From: Simplicispira lacusdiani
GTDB taxonomy: Bacteria > Pseudomonadota > Gammaproteobacteria > Burkholderiales > Burkholderiaceae_C
NCBI RefSeq assembly: GCF_003604195.1
Contig: NZ_QXGR01000005.1
Location: forward strand, 248,001-312,000
Length of the DNA stretch: 64,000 bases
Direction of reading: 5' to 3'
Part shown: positions 30,432 to 41,587 of the stretch, in pieces
How positions within the stretch are numbered: position 1 is the first letter of the stretch
Layout: each line of letters starts with the position of its first letter
Program-made: the position numbers and the translations under genes
Notes under the pieces: model-generated
Seen by the model: the letters and a program-made list of their open reading frames with translations, nothing else
Databases searched by the model: none
Told to the model about the DNA's origin: nothing

Positions 30432-30487
30432 CCAAAAAGGCCTCTAGCGCTTACGCATAAAGCGCCAACAGCTATCGTTTAAATAGC
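30432..30487. repeat. TAGCTG/AGCGC short repeat copy after mnmH
   Basis: On the minus strand it reads GATAGCTGTTGGCGC, nine bases, then AAGCGCTAGAGGCC. The two arms form an inverted repeat, TTGGCGCTT against AAGCGCTAG. One of the best-preserved copies in the window; it fills most of the gap between mnmH and the DUF2249 gene. Confidence 0.75.
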
Positions 30488-30521
30488 ATACGGCAGCACC
30501 CCGGCAGGTGCTGCCGCCCGC

Positions 30522-30776
30522 TCACTGGCGCACGAAGTCGATGACGATGGCGCCGGGTTCGCGCTGCTGGTATTCGATGCGCACGGCCTCGCCGTAGCGC
30601 ATCTGCATCTGCTGCAGCAACGGCAGCGGGTCGTGGTCGTTGACGAAGCGCATGGTCTCGCCCGGGTGCAGCGAATCGAGCGCGCCGAAGATGGCCGCAT
30701 GGCGGAAGCGCTTGGCGACGCCGCGGGCGTCGAAGGGGTAAATGGCGTCGGGCGAGGTGTGGACGTGGGCGTTCAT
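30522..30776 (-). CDS. DUF2249-family small protein
   Basis: An 84-residue soluble protein with YPFDARGVAKRFRHAAIFGALDSL and LNDHDP-like FVNDHDPLPLLQQM, then a C-terminal PGAIVIDFVRQ: the TusA-like fold of the DUF2249 family. These proteins are often found with hemerythrins, NnrS and denitrification genes in nitric-oxide-responsive regulons; their biochemical role is not settled. An NsrR-like inverted repeat lies 24 bases upstream, which supports that link here. Confidence 0.88.
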   Translation of the reverse strand: MNAHVHTSPDAIYPFDARGVAKRFRHAAIFGALDSLHPGETMRFVNDHDPLPLLQQMQMRYGEAVRIEYQQREPGAIVIDFVRQ

Positions 30777-30799
30777 GGTGGGAGGTTGCGTCGAAACAA

Positions 30800-30822
30800 A
30801 AGATTCACATGAAATGAATCTT
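30800..30822. promoter_or_regulatory. NsrR-like operator upstream of the DUF2249 gene
   Basis: A perfect 8-base inverted repeat AAGATTCA - N7 - TGAATCTT. Read on the minus strand the first half-site is AAGATTCATTT, ten of eleven positions of the NsrR half-site AAGATGCATTT as I recall it; the second half agrees at eight of eleven, with a one-base spacer. NsrR is the nitric-oxide-sensing repressor of gamma- and beta-proteobacteria. No nsrR gene is in the window. Confidence 0.6.
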
Positions 30823-30884
30823 CAGTGTACGCCACCCCACCCCCAGCCAACGCATTGCCCCTGCTGGCGCCAGGGCGGCAGGGG

Positions 30885-32288
30885 CTACACCATGTGGGCC
30901 GGCACCACCCAGGCGTCGAACTGCTCGGCGGTCACATGGCCGCTGGCGATGGCCGCCGCCCGCAGGCTCAGGCCCTGCTGGTGCGCGCTCTTGGCGATCT
31001 GCGCGGCCTTGTCGTAGCCGATGTGCGGGTTGAGCGCGGTCACCAGCATGAGCGAACGCTCCAGCAACTCGGCGATGCGCGCGCGATTGGGCACGATACC
31101 CACGGCGCAGTGTTCGTTGAAGCTGCGCATGCCGTCGGCCAGCAGGCGCACGCTCTGCAGGAAGTTGTGCACCACCAGGGGCCGGAACACGTTCAGTTCG
31201 AAGTTGCCGCTGGCCCCGCCGATGTTGATGGCCACGTCGTTGCCCAGCACCTGGCAGCACAGCATGGTCAGCGCCTCGCACTGCGTGGGGTTGACCTTGC
31301 CGGGCATGATGGACGAACCCGGCTCGTTCTCGGGAATGCTGATCTCGCCCAGGCCGCTGCGCGGCCCGCTGGCCAGCCAGCGCACATCGTTGGCGATCTT
31401 CATCAGGCCGGCGGCCAGCGTCTTGAGCGCACCATGGCCATGCACCAGGGCGTCGCAGCTGGCCAGGGCCTCGAACTTGTTCGGCGCGGTGACGAACGGC
31501 AGGCCGGTCAGGTCGGCCAGTTCCTGCGCCACGGCCTGCGCGTAGCCCGGCGGGGCGTTGAGCCCCGTGCCCACGGCCGTGCCCCCCAAGGCCAGTTCGC
31601 ACAGGTGCGGCAGCGCGGCGCGCACATGCTGCTCGGCGTGCTGCAGCTGCGCCACCCAGCCCGAGACCTCCTGCCCCAGCGTGAGTGGCGTGGCGTCCTG
31701 CAGGTGCGTGCGGCCGATCTTCACCACGTCCGCGAACTCCTCGGCCTTGCCCGCCAACGTAGCACGCAGCGCATGCAGCGCGGGCAGCAGCCGGTGCAGA
31801 AGCACATCCACGGCCGCCACGTGCATGGCGGTGGGAAACACGTCGTTGCTCGACTGGCTCAGGTTCACCTCGTCGTTCGGGTGCACCAGGCGCGCGGCCC
31901 CGCGCTCGCCGCCCAGCAGCTCGCTGGCGCGGTTGGCCAGCACCTCGTTCATGTTCATGTTGGTCTGCGTGCCCGATCCGGTCTGCCAGACCACGAGCGG
32001 GAACTCCTCGGCCAGCCCCCCTGCGATCACCTCGTCGGCCGCGGCCACGATGGCCGTGGTCTTGGCTGCCTCCAGCAAGCCCAGGCGGTGGTTCACATAG
32101 GCGCTGGCGCGCTTGACCTGTGCCAGCGCGCGCAGCAGCTCGGGCGCCATGCGCTCGCCCGAGATGGCGAAATGCAGCAGTGAACGTTGTGTCTGCGCCC
32201 CCCACAACCGCTGGGCGGGCACGTCGATGGGGCCGAAACTGTCGCGCTCGGTGCGCACGGCGGTGGGTGATGCGTTCAAGGCGGCCAT
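30885..32288 (-). CDS. fumC: Fumarate hydratase class II
   Basis: A 467-residue iron-independent fumarase of the TCA cycle. The signature [16 protein letters not shown] contains the catalytic Ser loop; [18 protein letters not shown] and [21 protein letters not shown] are also present. The ATG at 32288 (MAALNASPT) was chosen from the family's usual length. It is divergent from an iron-dependent class I fumarase, with 118 bases between the two starts. A GC-rich hairpin (GCCCCTGC/GCAGGGGC, 30857-30885) covers its stop codon but lacks a T-tract. Confidence 0.97.
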   Translation of the reverse strand: MAALNASPTAVRTERDSFGPIDVPAQRLWGAQTQRSLLHFAISGERMAPELLRALAQVKRASAYVNHRLGLLEAAKTTAIVAAADEVIAGGLAEEFPLVVWQTGSGTQTNMNMNEVLANRASELLGGERGAARLVHPNDEVNLSQSSNDVFPTAMHVAAVDVLLHRLLPALHALRATLAGKAEEFADVVKIGRTHLQDATPLTLGQEVSGWVAQLQHAEQHVRAALPHLCELALGGTAVGTGLNAPPGYAQAVAQELADLTGLPFVTAPNKFEALASCDALVHGHGALKTLAAGLMKIANDVRWLASGPRSGLGEISIPENEPGSSIMPGKVNPTQCEALTMLCCQVLGNDVAINIGGASGNFELNVFRPLVVHNFLQSVRLLADGMRSFNEHCAVGIVPNRARIAELLERSLMLVTALNPHIGYDKAAQIAKSAHQQGLSLRAAAIASGHVTAEQFDAWVVPAHMV

Positions 32289-32406
32289 ACCAACTCCTTG
32301 CGGTGGAACAAGCGCAGGATACCCCCGAAACCCCTGCCGACAGATCCGCGCAAGCCCAGGAGGGATAATTGCAGGCTTCGCGAAACCCGTTCCCCTCCCC
32401 CACGCC

Positions 32407-33957
32407 ATGACGACCATCCGCCAAGAAGACCTGATCGAGTCCATCGCCGCCGCGCTGCAGTACATCAGCTACTACCACCCGGCCGACTACATTGAGCACC
32501 TGGCCCGCGCCTATGAGCGCGAGCAAAGCCCCGCCGCCAAGGACGCCATGGCGCAGATCCTGACCAACAGCAAGATGAGCGCCTACGGCCACCGCCCCAT
32601 CTGCCAGGACACGGGCATCGTCAACGTCTTCCTCAAGGTGGGCATGAACGTGCGCTGGGAAGGCTTCACCGGCAGCCTGGAGGACGCAGTCAATGAAGGC
32701 GTTCGCCGTGGCTACAACCACCCCGACAACATGCTGCGCGCCTCCGTGGTGGCCGACCCCCTGTTCGCGCGCAAGAACACCAAGGACAACACGCCCGCCG
32801 TCATCTTCTCCGAGATCGTGGCCGGCGACAAACTGGACATCACCGTCGCGGCCAAGGGCGGCGGCTCGGAGAACAAGTCCAAGATGGTCATGATGAACCC
32901 CAGCGACAACCTGGTGGACTGGGTGCTCAAGACCGTGCCCACCATGGGCGCCGGCTGGTGCCCGCCGGGCATGCTGGGCATCGGCATCGGTGGCACCGCC
33001 GAGAAGGCCGTGCTGCTGGCCAAGGAAAGCCTGATGGACGACCTCGACATGTACGAGCTGCAGGCCAAGGCCGCTAAGGGCGAGAAGCTCACCCAGGTGG
33101 AAGAGCTGCGCCTGGAGCTGTTCGAGAAGGTCAACGCCTTGGGCATCGGCGCGCAGGGCCTGGGGGGCCTCACCACCGTGCTCGACATCAAGATCAAGAT
33201 GTACCCCACGCACGCGGCCAGCAAGCCCGTGGCCATGATCCCCAACTGTGCCGCCACGCGCCACGCGCATTTTGTGATGGACGGCTCCGGCCCGGTCTAC
33301 ATGGACCCGCCGAGCCTGGACCTCTGGCCCAAGGTGGACTGGGCGCCCGACACCGAGACCAGCAAGCGCGTCGACCTCAACACGCTCACCAAGGAAGAGG
33401 TCGCCAGCTGGAAGCCGGGCCAGACCCTGCTGCTCAACGGCAAGATGCTCACCGGCCGCGACGCCGCGCACAAGCGCATCCAGGACATGCTGGCCAAGGG
33501 CGAGAAACTGCCCGTGGACTTCACCAACCGCGTGATCTACTACGTCGGCCCCGTCGATCCAGTGCGCGATGAAGTCGTCGGCCCCGCCGGCCCGACCACC
33601 GCCACGCGCATGGACAGCTTCACCAACATGATGCTGAGCGAAACCGGTCTGATCGCCATGGTGGGCAAGGCCGAGCGCGGACCCGGGGCCATCGAGGCCA
33701 TCAAGAACCACAAGAGCGCCTACCTCATGGCCGTGGGCGGCGCGGCCTACCTCGTGTCCAAGGCCATCAAGGCCGCCCGCGTCGTCGGCTTCGAGGACCT
33801 GGGCATGGAAGCCATTTACGAATTCGACGTGGTGGACATGCCCGTCACCGTGGCCGTGGACGCCGGCGGCACCAGCGCCCACATCACCGGCCCGGCCGAA
33901 TGGAGCAAGCGTATCGCCACCGGCGAGTTCAAGGGCATCGGCGTCGCCGCCGCCTGA
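32407..33957 (+). CDS. fumA: Fumarate hydratase class I, iron-dependent
   Basis: A 516-residue [4Fe-4S] fumarase. The N-terminal domain begins [21 protein letters not shown] and holds the cluster cysteines in [18 protein letters not shown] and [10 protein letters not shown]; the C-terminal beta domain has [17 protein letters not shown] and [11 protein letters not shown]. Class I enzymes are oxygen- and iron-sensitive, so the divergent fumC is the likely stand-in under iron or oxidative stress. The symbol fumA is by homology; fumB would be equally fair. Confidence 0.95.
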   Translation: MTTIRQEDLIESIAAALQYISYYHPADYIEHLARAYEREQSPAAKDAMAQILTNSKMSAYGHRPICQDTGIVNVFLKVGMNVRWEGFTGSLEDAVNEGVRRGYNHPDNMLRASVVADPLFARKNTKDNTPAVIFSEIVAGDKLDITVAAKGGGSENKSKMVMMNPSDNLVDWVLKTVPTMGAGWCPPGMLGIGIGGTAEKAVLLAKESLMDDLDMYELQAKAAKGEKLTQVEELRLELFEKVNALGIGAQGLGGLTTVLDIKIKMYPTHAASKPVAMIPNCAATRHAHFVMDGSGPVYMDPPSLDLWPKVDWAPDTETSKRVDLNTLTKEEVASWKPGQTLLLNGKMLTGRDAAHKRIQDMLAKGEKLPVDFTNRVIYYVGPVDPVRDEVVGPAGPTTATRMDSFTNMMLSETGLIAMVGKAERGPGAIEAIKNHKSAYLMAVGGAAYLVSKAIKAARVVGFEDLGMEAIYEFDVVDMPVTVAVDAGGTSAHITGPAEWSKRIATGEFKGIGVAAA

Positions 33958-34016
33958 GCACGGCCCCAGCGCCTGCCCGCCACCCGCGCGGCAGGCGCGG
34001 CCCGCATGCCCCTTCC

Positions 34017-34880
34017 ATGACAGCAGCGCAGCAGCCCATCGGCGTCTTCGACAGCGGTGTCGGGGGCCTGAGCGTGCTGCAGGCGCTGCGCGCCGAGCTG
34101 CCGCACGAGCGCTTCGTCTACCTCGCCGACAGCGGCAACGCCCCCTACGGCGAGCGCGGCGATGCCTTCGTGCAGGCCCGCACCCACGCCATCACCGACT
34201 ACTTGCTCCGCGAGCACCACATCAAGGCGCTGGTGGTGGCCTGCAACACAGCCACCGCCGCCGCCATCCATGAGGTGCGCGCGCGCCACCCGCAGCTGCC
34301 GCTGGTGGGCGTGGAACCGGCCCTCAAGCCCGCCGTGGCCGCCAGCCGGACCGGGCGCATCGGCGTCATCGGCACGCGCGGCACGCTGACCAGCGCCAAG
34401 TTCGCACGGCTGCTGGCCACGCTCGACGGCCAGGCGCAATTCGTCGTCCAACCTTGCGATGGCCTCGCCCACGCCATCGAGCGCAGCACCGCGCAGGCCC
34501 TGCCCACGGCACCGGACGCTACTGAAACAAGAGCGCTTTGCGCCCGTTACACGGGCCTCATGGGCCCGTTTGGCATCCAAAACGGACAGATCGACACCCT
34601 GGTGCTGGGCTGCACGCACTACGTGTTCGTGCAGGACGAACTGCGCGGCTTGCTCGGCCCCGAGGTCCGGCTGATTGACACCGGCGAACCCGTGGCGCGC
34701 CAGACCCGGCGCCTGCTGCAGGCCGCCAGCGCGCTGGCGCCCGAAACCGGTCCGCCAACCACGGCCATCACCCTACTGACCACGGGCGCGCTAGCCCCGC
34801 TGCAGAACGCCGCCACGCGCTGGCTGCAGTTGCCGGCGCAGTGCTGCGCCACCATCGATCTGCCCGTCGGACCTGCCTGA
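34017..34880 (+). CDS. murI: Glutamate racemase
   Basis: A 287-residue enzyme that supplies D-glutamate for peptidoglycan. Substrate and catalytic elements are seen: GVFDSGVGGLSVL, LADSGNAPYGERG, the first catalytic Cys in VVACNTATAAAI and the second in LVLGCTHYVFV. The ATG at 34017 is 59 bases after fumA. Normal length. Confidence 0.95.
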   Translation: MTAAQQPIGVFDSGVGGLSVLQALRAELPHERFVYLADSGNAPYGERGDAFVQARTHAITDYLLREHHIKALVVACNTATAAAIHEVRARHPQLPLVGVEPALKPAVAASRTGRIGVIGTRGTLTSAKFARLLATLDGQAQFVVQPCDGLAHAIERSTAQALPTAPDATETRALCARYTGLMGPFGIQNGQIDTLVLGCTHYVFVQDELRGLLGPEVRLIDTGEPVARQTRRLLQAASALAPETGPPTTAITLLTTGALAPLQNAATRWLQLPAQCCATIDLPVGPA

Positions 34881-34923
34881 ACCCATGGCTGCAACGCCCG
34901 TCCAGCAAGCGTCGAACGCTCCC

Positions 34924-34960
34924 AAAAATATAGCTATTAGCGCTTGCCTGACGCGGCTTC
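34924..34960. repeat. TAGCTA/AGCGC short repeat copy after murI
   Basis: Bases read ATATAGCTATTAGCGCTTGCC followed by a degenerate right half. It lies between the convergent ends of murI and the metallopeptidase-like gene. Confidence 0.6.
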
Positions 34961-34967
34961 CAGGCCT

Positions 34968-35498
34968 TCAAGCTGGCTCGGCGCTCCAAAGCCGCTCTCC
35001 ACCCAGCTCCACATGGGTGAGGTACAGCCGCACATCCAGCTCGTACTGGTGGTAGTGCGGCTCCATGTGCTCGCAGAGCTGGTAGAAGGCCTTGTCGTGC
35101 TGCTTCTCGCGCAAGTGCGCCAGTTCGTGCACCACGATCATGCGCAGGAACTCGTCGGGCACCTGCTTGAACATCGCCGCGACGCGGATCTCGTGCTTGG
35201 CGGTCAACCGGCTGCCCTGCACGCGAGAGATGGCTGTGTGCAGGCCGAGCGCGTGGCGCACCACATGGATCTTGCTGTCGAACACCACCTTGTTCACCGC
35301 GTCCGCGTTGCGCAGGTGGCGGTTCTTGATGTCCTGGGTGTAGTGGTAGAGCGCCTTGTCGGTGCGCACGCCATGGACGCGCGGGTATTTGCGCAGCAGC
35401 AGCGGCGCGAGCGCGCGGCGGTCGTCGCGCAGCAGGCCGAGCACCTGCTCCTGCAGGGAGGCCGGATAGGCGCCCAGGTAGGTCAGTTCTGAAGGCAT
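34968..35498 (-). CDS. YgjP-like metal-dependent hydrolase (DUF45 family)
   Basis: A 176-residue protein with the zinc-peptidase-like motif VVHELAHLREKQHDKAFYQL: HExxH with a third ligand in the downstream His-x-x-x-Phe segment, as in the YgjP/WLM group. The molecular function of the group is not known. It is shorter than E. coli YgjP by loss of N-terminal strands but keeps all metal ligands. It is on the same strand as the next gene, 42 bases downstream of it. Confidence 0.82.
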   Translation of the reverse strand: MPSELTYLGAYPASLQEQVLGLLRDDRRALAPLLLRKYPRVHGVRTDKALYHYTQDIKNRHLRNADAVNKVVFDSKIHVVRHALGLHTAISRVQGSRLTAKHEIRVAAMFKQVPDEFLRMIVVHELAHLREKQHDKAFYQLCEHMEPHYHQYELDVRLYLTHVELGGERLWSAEPA

Positions 35499-35540
35499 GG
35501 CTGTGGATGCCCGGCGCGCCGCCGGGCCTTGGGCGCAGGC

Positions 35541-36173
35541 TTAGTGCAAGTGGCGCGGACGGCGACCGCCACCGCCACCATGGCCGCCGCCGGAACCGCC
35601 CGGGCCGCGCGGCGGTTTGCCGATTTCCAGCGAATTCACCAGCGCGTCGAAGCGCTGGCCAAACAGCTTGTCGATCTCGGCCACCACGCCACCGAGTTCG
35701 GAGCCGTCGAAATGGCGCTCCATCATGTTCACCACGTCCTGCACCAGCAGATCGCGCTGCACCTGCATGATGGCGGCCGGCGTCGGGCCCACGAACAGCA
35801 TGACGAAATCGTCGCGCGATTCCGTGTCCTCGTCGGCCTCGTCCTCGTCAAACTCCGCATCGTAGAACGTGACCTCGATGGCGGCGCCCTGCTCGGCCAG
35901 ATCGTTCAGGCTCATGCACATCTCATCGAGCGACTGGCGGAAATCCTCGTCGCCCCGCACCGTCCAGCACATCTGCAGCATGCGGCCCTTGGCGTCGAAC
36001 TGGATGCCAGGCTCCTCTTCGTAGGCGCTGGCGGCGCCATCGGCCAGCGAACGGGCGCCAGCGTACTTCCAGAGGGGCTTGAGTGCTTCCTGCAACTGGT
36101 CATATCCGGCGTCGGCCCGCAACGGCACCTGGCCATGGACATGGATTTCAAAGGGAGCGTTGTAGTTTGACAT
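35541..36173 (-). CDS. Conserved hypothetical protein with acidic core and Gly/His/Arg tail
   Basis: A 210-residue soluble protein beginning MSNYNAPFEIHVHGQVPLR. Features seen are a middle segment with a run of Asp and Glu (EFDEDEADEDTESRDD), then a helical region (QRDLLVQDVVNMMERHF) and a tail of Gly, His and Arg ending PRHLH. No enzyme motif or membrane segment. I think it is a Burkholderiales-specific family but cannot name it. A tRNA-Leu ends 17 bases upstream; the in-frame extension through that tRNA was rejected. Confidence 0.8.
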   Translation of the reverse strand: MSNYNAPFEIHVHGQVPLRADAGYDQLQEALKPLWKYAGARSLADGAASAYEEEPGIQFDAKGRMLQMCWTVRGDEDFRQSLDEMCMSLNDLAEQGAAIEVTFYDAEFDEDEADEDTESRDDFVMLFVGPTPAAIMQVQRDLLVQDVVNMMERHFDGSELGGVVAEIDKLFGQRFDALVNSLEIGKPPRGPGGSGGGHGGGGGRRPRHLH

Positions 36174-36189
36174 GATTGAATCGTAATGG

Positions 36190-36281
36190 TGGTGCCCCGA
36201 GCCGGGGTCGAACCGGCACGCCCCTTTGCAGGAAGCGGCGGATTTTAAGTCCGCAGTGTCTACCAATTTCACCATCGGGGC
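36190..36281 (-). tRNA. tRNA-Leu (anticodon TAA)
   Basis: A 92-base class II tRNA. Acceptor GCCCCGA pairs with TCGGGGC, followed by A and encoded CCA. D-arm GAAATTGGTAGACACTGC, anticodon loop CTTAAAA with TAA, a long variable arm and the T-loop GTTCGACCC are present. Confidence 0.96.
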
Positions 36282-36383
36282 TGCGGCCGCGCGGTGGCTG
36301 CTTGTTGATGGCAGCGTACCCCTGGCCACGCGCATGCGCAAGGCTTGCACATGCCGCGATTCCCCCTTGAACCGCAGAAATGG

Positions 36384-36408
36384 AAAAGGGAAGCCGAAGC
36401 TTCCCTTT
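36384..36408 (-). terminator. Terminator after the first tRNA-Gly
   Basis: Minus-strand hairpin AAAGGGAAGC - TTCG - GCTTCCCTTT, a ten-base-pair stem with a stable UUCG tetraloop and a short T-run. It lies seven bases after the tRNA-Gly at 36415. Confidence 0.85.
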
Positions 36409-36414
36409 CAAAAC

Positions 36415-36490
36415 TGGAGCGGGAAAAGAGTCTCGAACTCTCGACCTCAACCTTGGCAAGGTTGCGCTCTACCAACTGAGCTATTCCCGC
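36415..36490 (-). tRNA. tRNA-Gly (anticodon GCC), copy 1
   Basis: A 76-base tRNA: acceptor GCGGGAA with TTCCCGC, T discriminator and CCA; anticodon loop TTGCCAA; T-loop GTTCGAGAC. Identical in sequence to the second copy at 36738. Confidence 0.97.
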
Positions 36491-36605
36491 ATTTAACCTG
36501 TTCACACCGCTGCTATTGCAGCAATGCTGGCTGGCAAGCCTTGCATTATAGTGCATTTTCAGCACTTTTTCCAGCATCCCCGGCTTTTGGCCAGCCGGCA
36601 TGTTC

Positions 36606-36679
36606 TGGAGGCGCGGTCCGGAGTCGAACCGGACTAACCGGATTTGCAATCCGGGGCATAACCGCTTTGCTACCGCGCC
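36606..36679 (-). tRNA. tRNA-Cys (anticodon GCA)
   Basis: A 74-base tRNA with acceptor GGCGCGG pairing CCGCGCC, T discriminator and CCA, anticodon GCA in TTGCAAA, and T-loop GTTCGACTC. It lies between the two tRNA-Gly copies. Confidence 0.97.
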
Positions 36680-36700
36680 AGAAAACCCCACCACTTCGAC

Positions 36701-36728
36701 AAAAAAGGGAAGCGATTGCTTCCCTTTT
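36701..36728 (-). terminator. Terminator after the second tRNA-Gly
   Basis: Minus-strand hairpin AAAAGGGAAGC - AATC - GCTTCCCTTTT with a T-run of six. Eleven base pairs. Almost the same stem as the terminator after copy 1, consistent with duplication of a tRNA-plus-terminator unit. Confidence 0.88.
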
Positions 36729-36737
36729 CATGGAAAT

Positions 36738-36813
36738 TGGAGCGGGAAAAGAGTCTCGAACTCTCGACCTCAACCTTGGCAAGGTTGCGCTCTACCAACT
36801 GAGCTATTCCCGC
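36738..36813 (-). tRNA. tRNA-Gly (anticodon GCC), copy 2
   Basis: Same 76-base sequence as the gene at 36415-36490, with CCA encoded. It is the first gene of this tRNA cluster in the direction of transcription, 84 bases after the lon stop. Confidence 0.97.
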
Positions 36814-36897
36814 ATTTACCACAGCCAATCATTCTACAACGTTTGTCTGCGATGACTGCATTGTAGCGCAATTTTCCGGCCGCGGCAGAAAAACCAC

Positions 36898-39330
<2,433 letters not shown>

Positions 39331-39410
39331 GGGAATCCTCGTGAAACTACTGGGCATATGGTCCGCAGGCCGTGATTTTCAACCCGGAGCTTCAGCCCGG
39401 GCGCCCCGCG

Positions 39411-39426
39411 CCGTGCGATCGCACGG
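39411..39426. promoter_or_regulatory. Perfect 16-base palindrome upstream of lon
   Basis: CCGTGCGATCGCACGG reads the same on both strands. It lies 81 bases before the lon start and 49 bases after the clpX stop. With no loop it cannot be a good RNA hairpin, so a protein-binding dyad is more likely. No family match is claimed. Confidence 0.4.
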
Positions 39427-39475
39427 ACGCAGGGGGTCGAACGGCAGCGGCCACCATAGCGCCGGTGACAGGTTT

Positions 39476-40741
39476 TCAGGCCTTTTTCGCTGCTTCGCGG
39501 TACACCAGCAAAGGCGGCTTGCTCTCGTCGATGGTGGATTCATCCACCACCACCTTCTCCACGTTGATTGCGTTGGGCAGGTCGAACATGGTGCCGATCA
39601 GGGCCTGCTCCAGGATGGAGCGCAGGCCCCGGGCGCCCGTCTTGCGCGCCAGCGCCTTGCGGGCAATGGCTTTCAGCGCGGCCGGACGGATCTCCAACTC
39701 GGCGCCTTCCATGGCCAGAAGCTTGCTGTACTGCTTGACCAACGCGTTCTTGGGCTCGGTCAGGATCTGCACCAGCGCGTCCTCGTTCAGCTCGGCCAGC
39801 GCCGTGACCACGGGCATGCGACCCACCAGTTCGGGGATGAGGCCGAACTTGATCAAATCCTCGGGTTCGATTTCCTGGAACACCTCGGTCAGCGAACGCT
39901 GCTTCTTGCTCTTGACGGCGGCGCCAAAACCGATGCCCGAGGCCTCGGTGCGGTTCTCGATGACCTTCTCCAGCCCGGCGAACGCACCGCCGCAGATGAA
40001 CAGGATGTTGGTCGTGTCGATCTGCAGGAAGTCCTGGTTCGGGTGCTTGCGCCCGCCCTGCGGCGGCACGCTGGCCATGGTGCCCTCGATGAGCTTGAGC
40101 AGCGCCTGCTGCACGCCCTCGCCCGACACGTCGCGCGTGATGCTGGGGTTGTCGGACTTGCGCGAGATTTTGTCGATCTCGTCGATGTAGACGATGCCGC
40201 GCTGGGCGCGCTCAACCTCGTAGTTGCAGCTCTGCAGCAGCTTCTGGACGATGTTCTCCACGTCTTCGCCCACGTACCCGGCCTCGGTCAGCGTGGTGGC
40301 ATCGGCCATGACAAAGGGTACGTCGAGCATGCGCGCCAGCGTTTGCGCCAGCAGGGTCTTGCCCGAACCCGTGGGGCCAATGAGCAGGATGTTGCTCTTG
40401 GACAGCTCCACCTCGTCCTTGTGCGCCTTGTCCTTGTGGCGCAGGCGCTTGTAGTGGTTGTACACCGCCACCGCCAGGGTGCGCTTGGCGATCTCCTGGC
40501 CGATGACGTAGTTGTCCAGGTTGGCCTTGATCTCGGCCGGCGTGGGCAGGTCGCTGCGCGCCTCGCGGCCGGCCTCACCCGAGGGAAGTTCATCCCGGAT
40601 GACTTCGTTGCACAGGTCGATGCACTCGTCGCAGATAAAGACCGACGGACCGGCGATCAGCTTCTTCACCTCGTGCTGGCTCTTGCCGCAAAACGAGCAG
40701 TAAAGGGTTTTTTCGCTGGAAGAGCCTTTTTTCTCGGCCAT
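39476..40741 (-). CDS. clpX: ATP-dependent Clp protease ATP-binding subunit ClpX
   Basis: A 421-residue unfoldase that feeds ClpP. The zinc-binding N-domain has [11 protein letters not shown] and CDECIDLC; the AAA+ core has Walker [13 protein letters not shown], pore loop GYVGEDVE and Walker [11 protein letters not shown]. Full length. It follows clpP by 107 bases on the same strand. Confidence 0.98.
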   Translation of the reverse strand: MAEKKGSSSEKTLYCSFCGKSQHEVKKLIAGPSVFICDECIDLCNEVIRDELPSGEAGREARSDLPTPAEIKANLDNYVIGQEIAKRTLAVAVYNHYKRLRHKDKAHKDEVELSKSNILLIGPTGSGKTLLAQTLARMLDVPFVMADATTLTEAGYVGEDVENIVQKLLQSCNYEVERAQRGIVYIDEIDKISRKSDNPSITRDVSGEGVQQALLKLIEGTMASVPPQGGRKHPNQDFLQIDTTNILFICGGAFAGLEKVIENRTEASGIGFGAAVKSKKQRSLTEVFQEIEPEDLIKFGLIPELVGRMPVVTALAELNEDALVQILTEPKNALVKQYSKLLAMEGAELEIRPAALKAIARKALARKTGARGLRSILEQALIGTMFDLPNAINVEKVVVDESTIDESKPPLLVYREAAKKA

Positions 40742-40848
40742 GGGGGGCTGTGCCTTGTTGGAAAGTTGACGGGATGATACCCAAACGAAAGTCGCGCGAA
40801 AGGGCGTTCATCCAGTGGAAAAACACCCCGTTTCCAGGCGCCGCGCCC

Positions 40849-41457
40849 TCAGGGGCGCTTGGCGATCACCTGGTCGATGATGCCGTAGTCCTTGGCCTCG
40901 TCGGCGGTCATGAAGTAATCGCGCTCGGTATCGGCCTTCACCTTCTCGATGGGCTGGCCCGTGCGCTCAGCCAGGATGCGGTTCATCTGGTCCTTCGTGC
41001 GCAGGATATCGCGGGCATGAATTTCGATGTCCGTGGCCTGGCCACGCGCGCCGCCCAGCACCTGGTGGATCATGATCTTGGAGTTGGGCAGCGAGAAACG
41101 CTTGCCCTTGGCGCCGGCAGCCAGCAGGAAGGCGCCCATGCTGGCGGCGAAACCGCAGCACAGCGTGGAGACATCGGGCTTGATGAACTGCATGGTGTCG
41201 TAGATCGCCATGCCGGCCGTAACGCTGCCGCCGGGAGAATTGATGTAGAACGAGATGTCCTTGTCCGGGTTCTCGCTTTCCAGGAACAGCAACTGCGCCA
41301 CCACCAGGTTGGCCGTCTGGTCGTTGACCTCGCCCACCAGGAAGATCACGCGCTCCTTGAGCAGGCGTGAATAGATGTCGTAGGACCGCTCGCCGCGGCC
41401 CGACTGCTCGATGACCATGGGGATCATGCCCAGGGCCTGTGTTTCCAGTGCGCTCAT
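40849..41457 (-). CDS. clpP: ATP-dependent Clp protease proteolytic subunit ClpP
   Basis: A 202-residue serine protease that forms a double heptamer. The catalytic Ser is in [12 protein letters not shown], the His in SKIMIHQ, and the oxyanion region in [14 protein letters not shown]. The ATG at 41457 ([13 protein letters not shown]) has GGAGAA eight bases upstream; the in-frame codon 30 residues earlier would run into hairpins of the tig-clpP gap. Confidence 0.98.
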   Translation of the reverse strand: MSALETQALGMIPMVIEQSGRGERSYDIYSRLLKERVIFLVGEVNDQTANLVVAQLLFLESENPDKDISFYINSPGGSVTAGMAIYDTMQFIKPDVSTLCCGFAASMGAFLLAAGAKGKRFSLPNSKIMIHQVLGGARGQATDIEIHARDILRTKDQMNRILAERTGQPIEKVKADTERDYFMTADEAKDYGIIDQVIAKRP

Positions 41458-41477
41458 GTGAGTTTCTCCATTCAGGC

Positions 41478-41529
41478 GGGTACTGTACCCAGAAATGAAT
41501 TGGGGCTTGTGAACACAGTCACAAGCCCC
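41478..41529. promoter_or_regulatory. Two hairpins in the tig-clpP interval
   Basis: Bases 41502-41512 and 41519-41529 form an 11-base-pair stem (GGGGCTTGTGA with its complement, six-base loop). Bases 41478-41490 form GGGTAC-T-GTACCC just before the clpP ribosome site. The larger stem has no T-tract on the minus strand, so it is not a classic terminator; it may trim the tig message or damp read-through into clpP. Confidence 0.5.
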
Positions 41530-41587
41530 CAAGGGTGCCATGCGCATGCGCGGGCCGCTCCGTGGAGCCTCCCGCGCGGGCGGAAGA

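Noticed and set aside
36173..36350. N-terminal extension of the acidic hypothetical protein
   Set aside because: The in-frame extension runs through tRNA-Leu(TAA); the ATG at 36173 is the first one clear of the tRNA.
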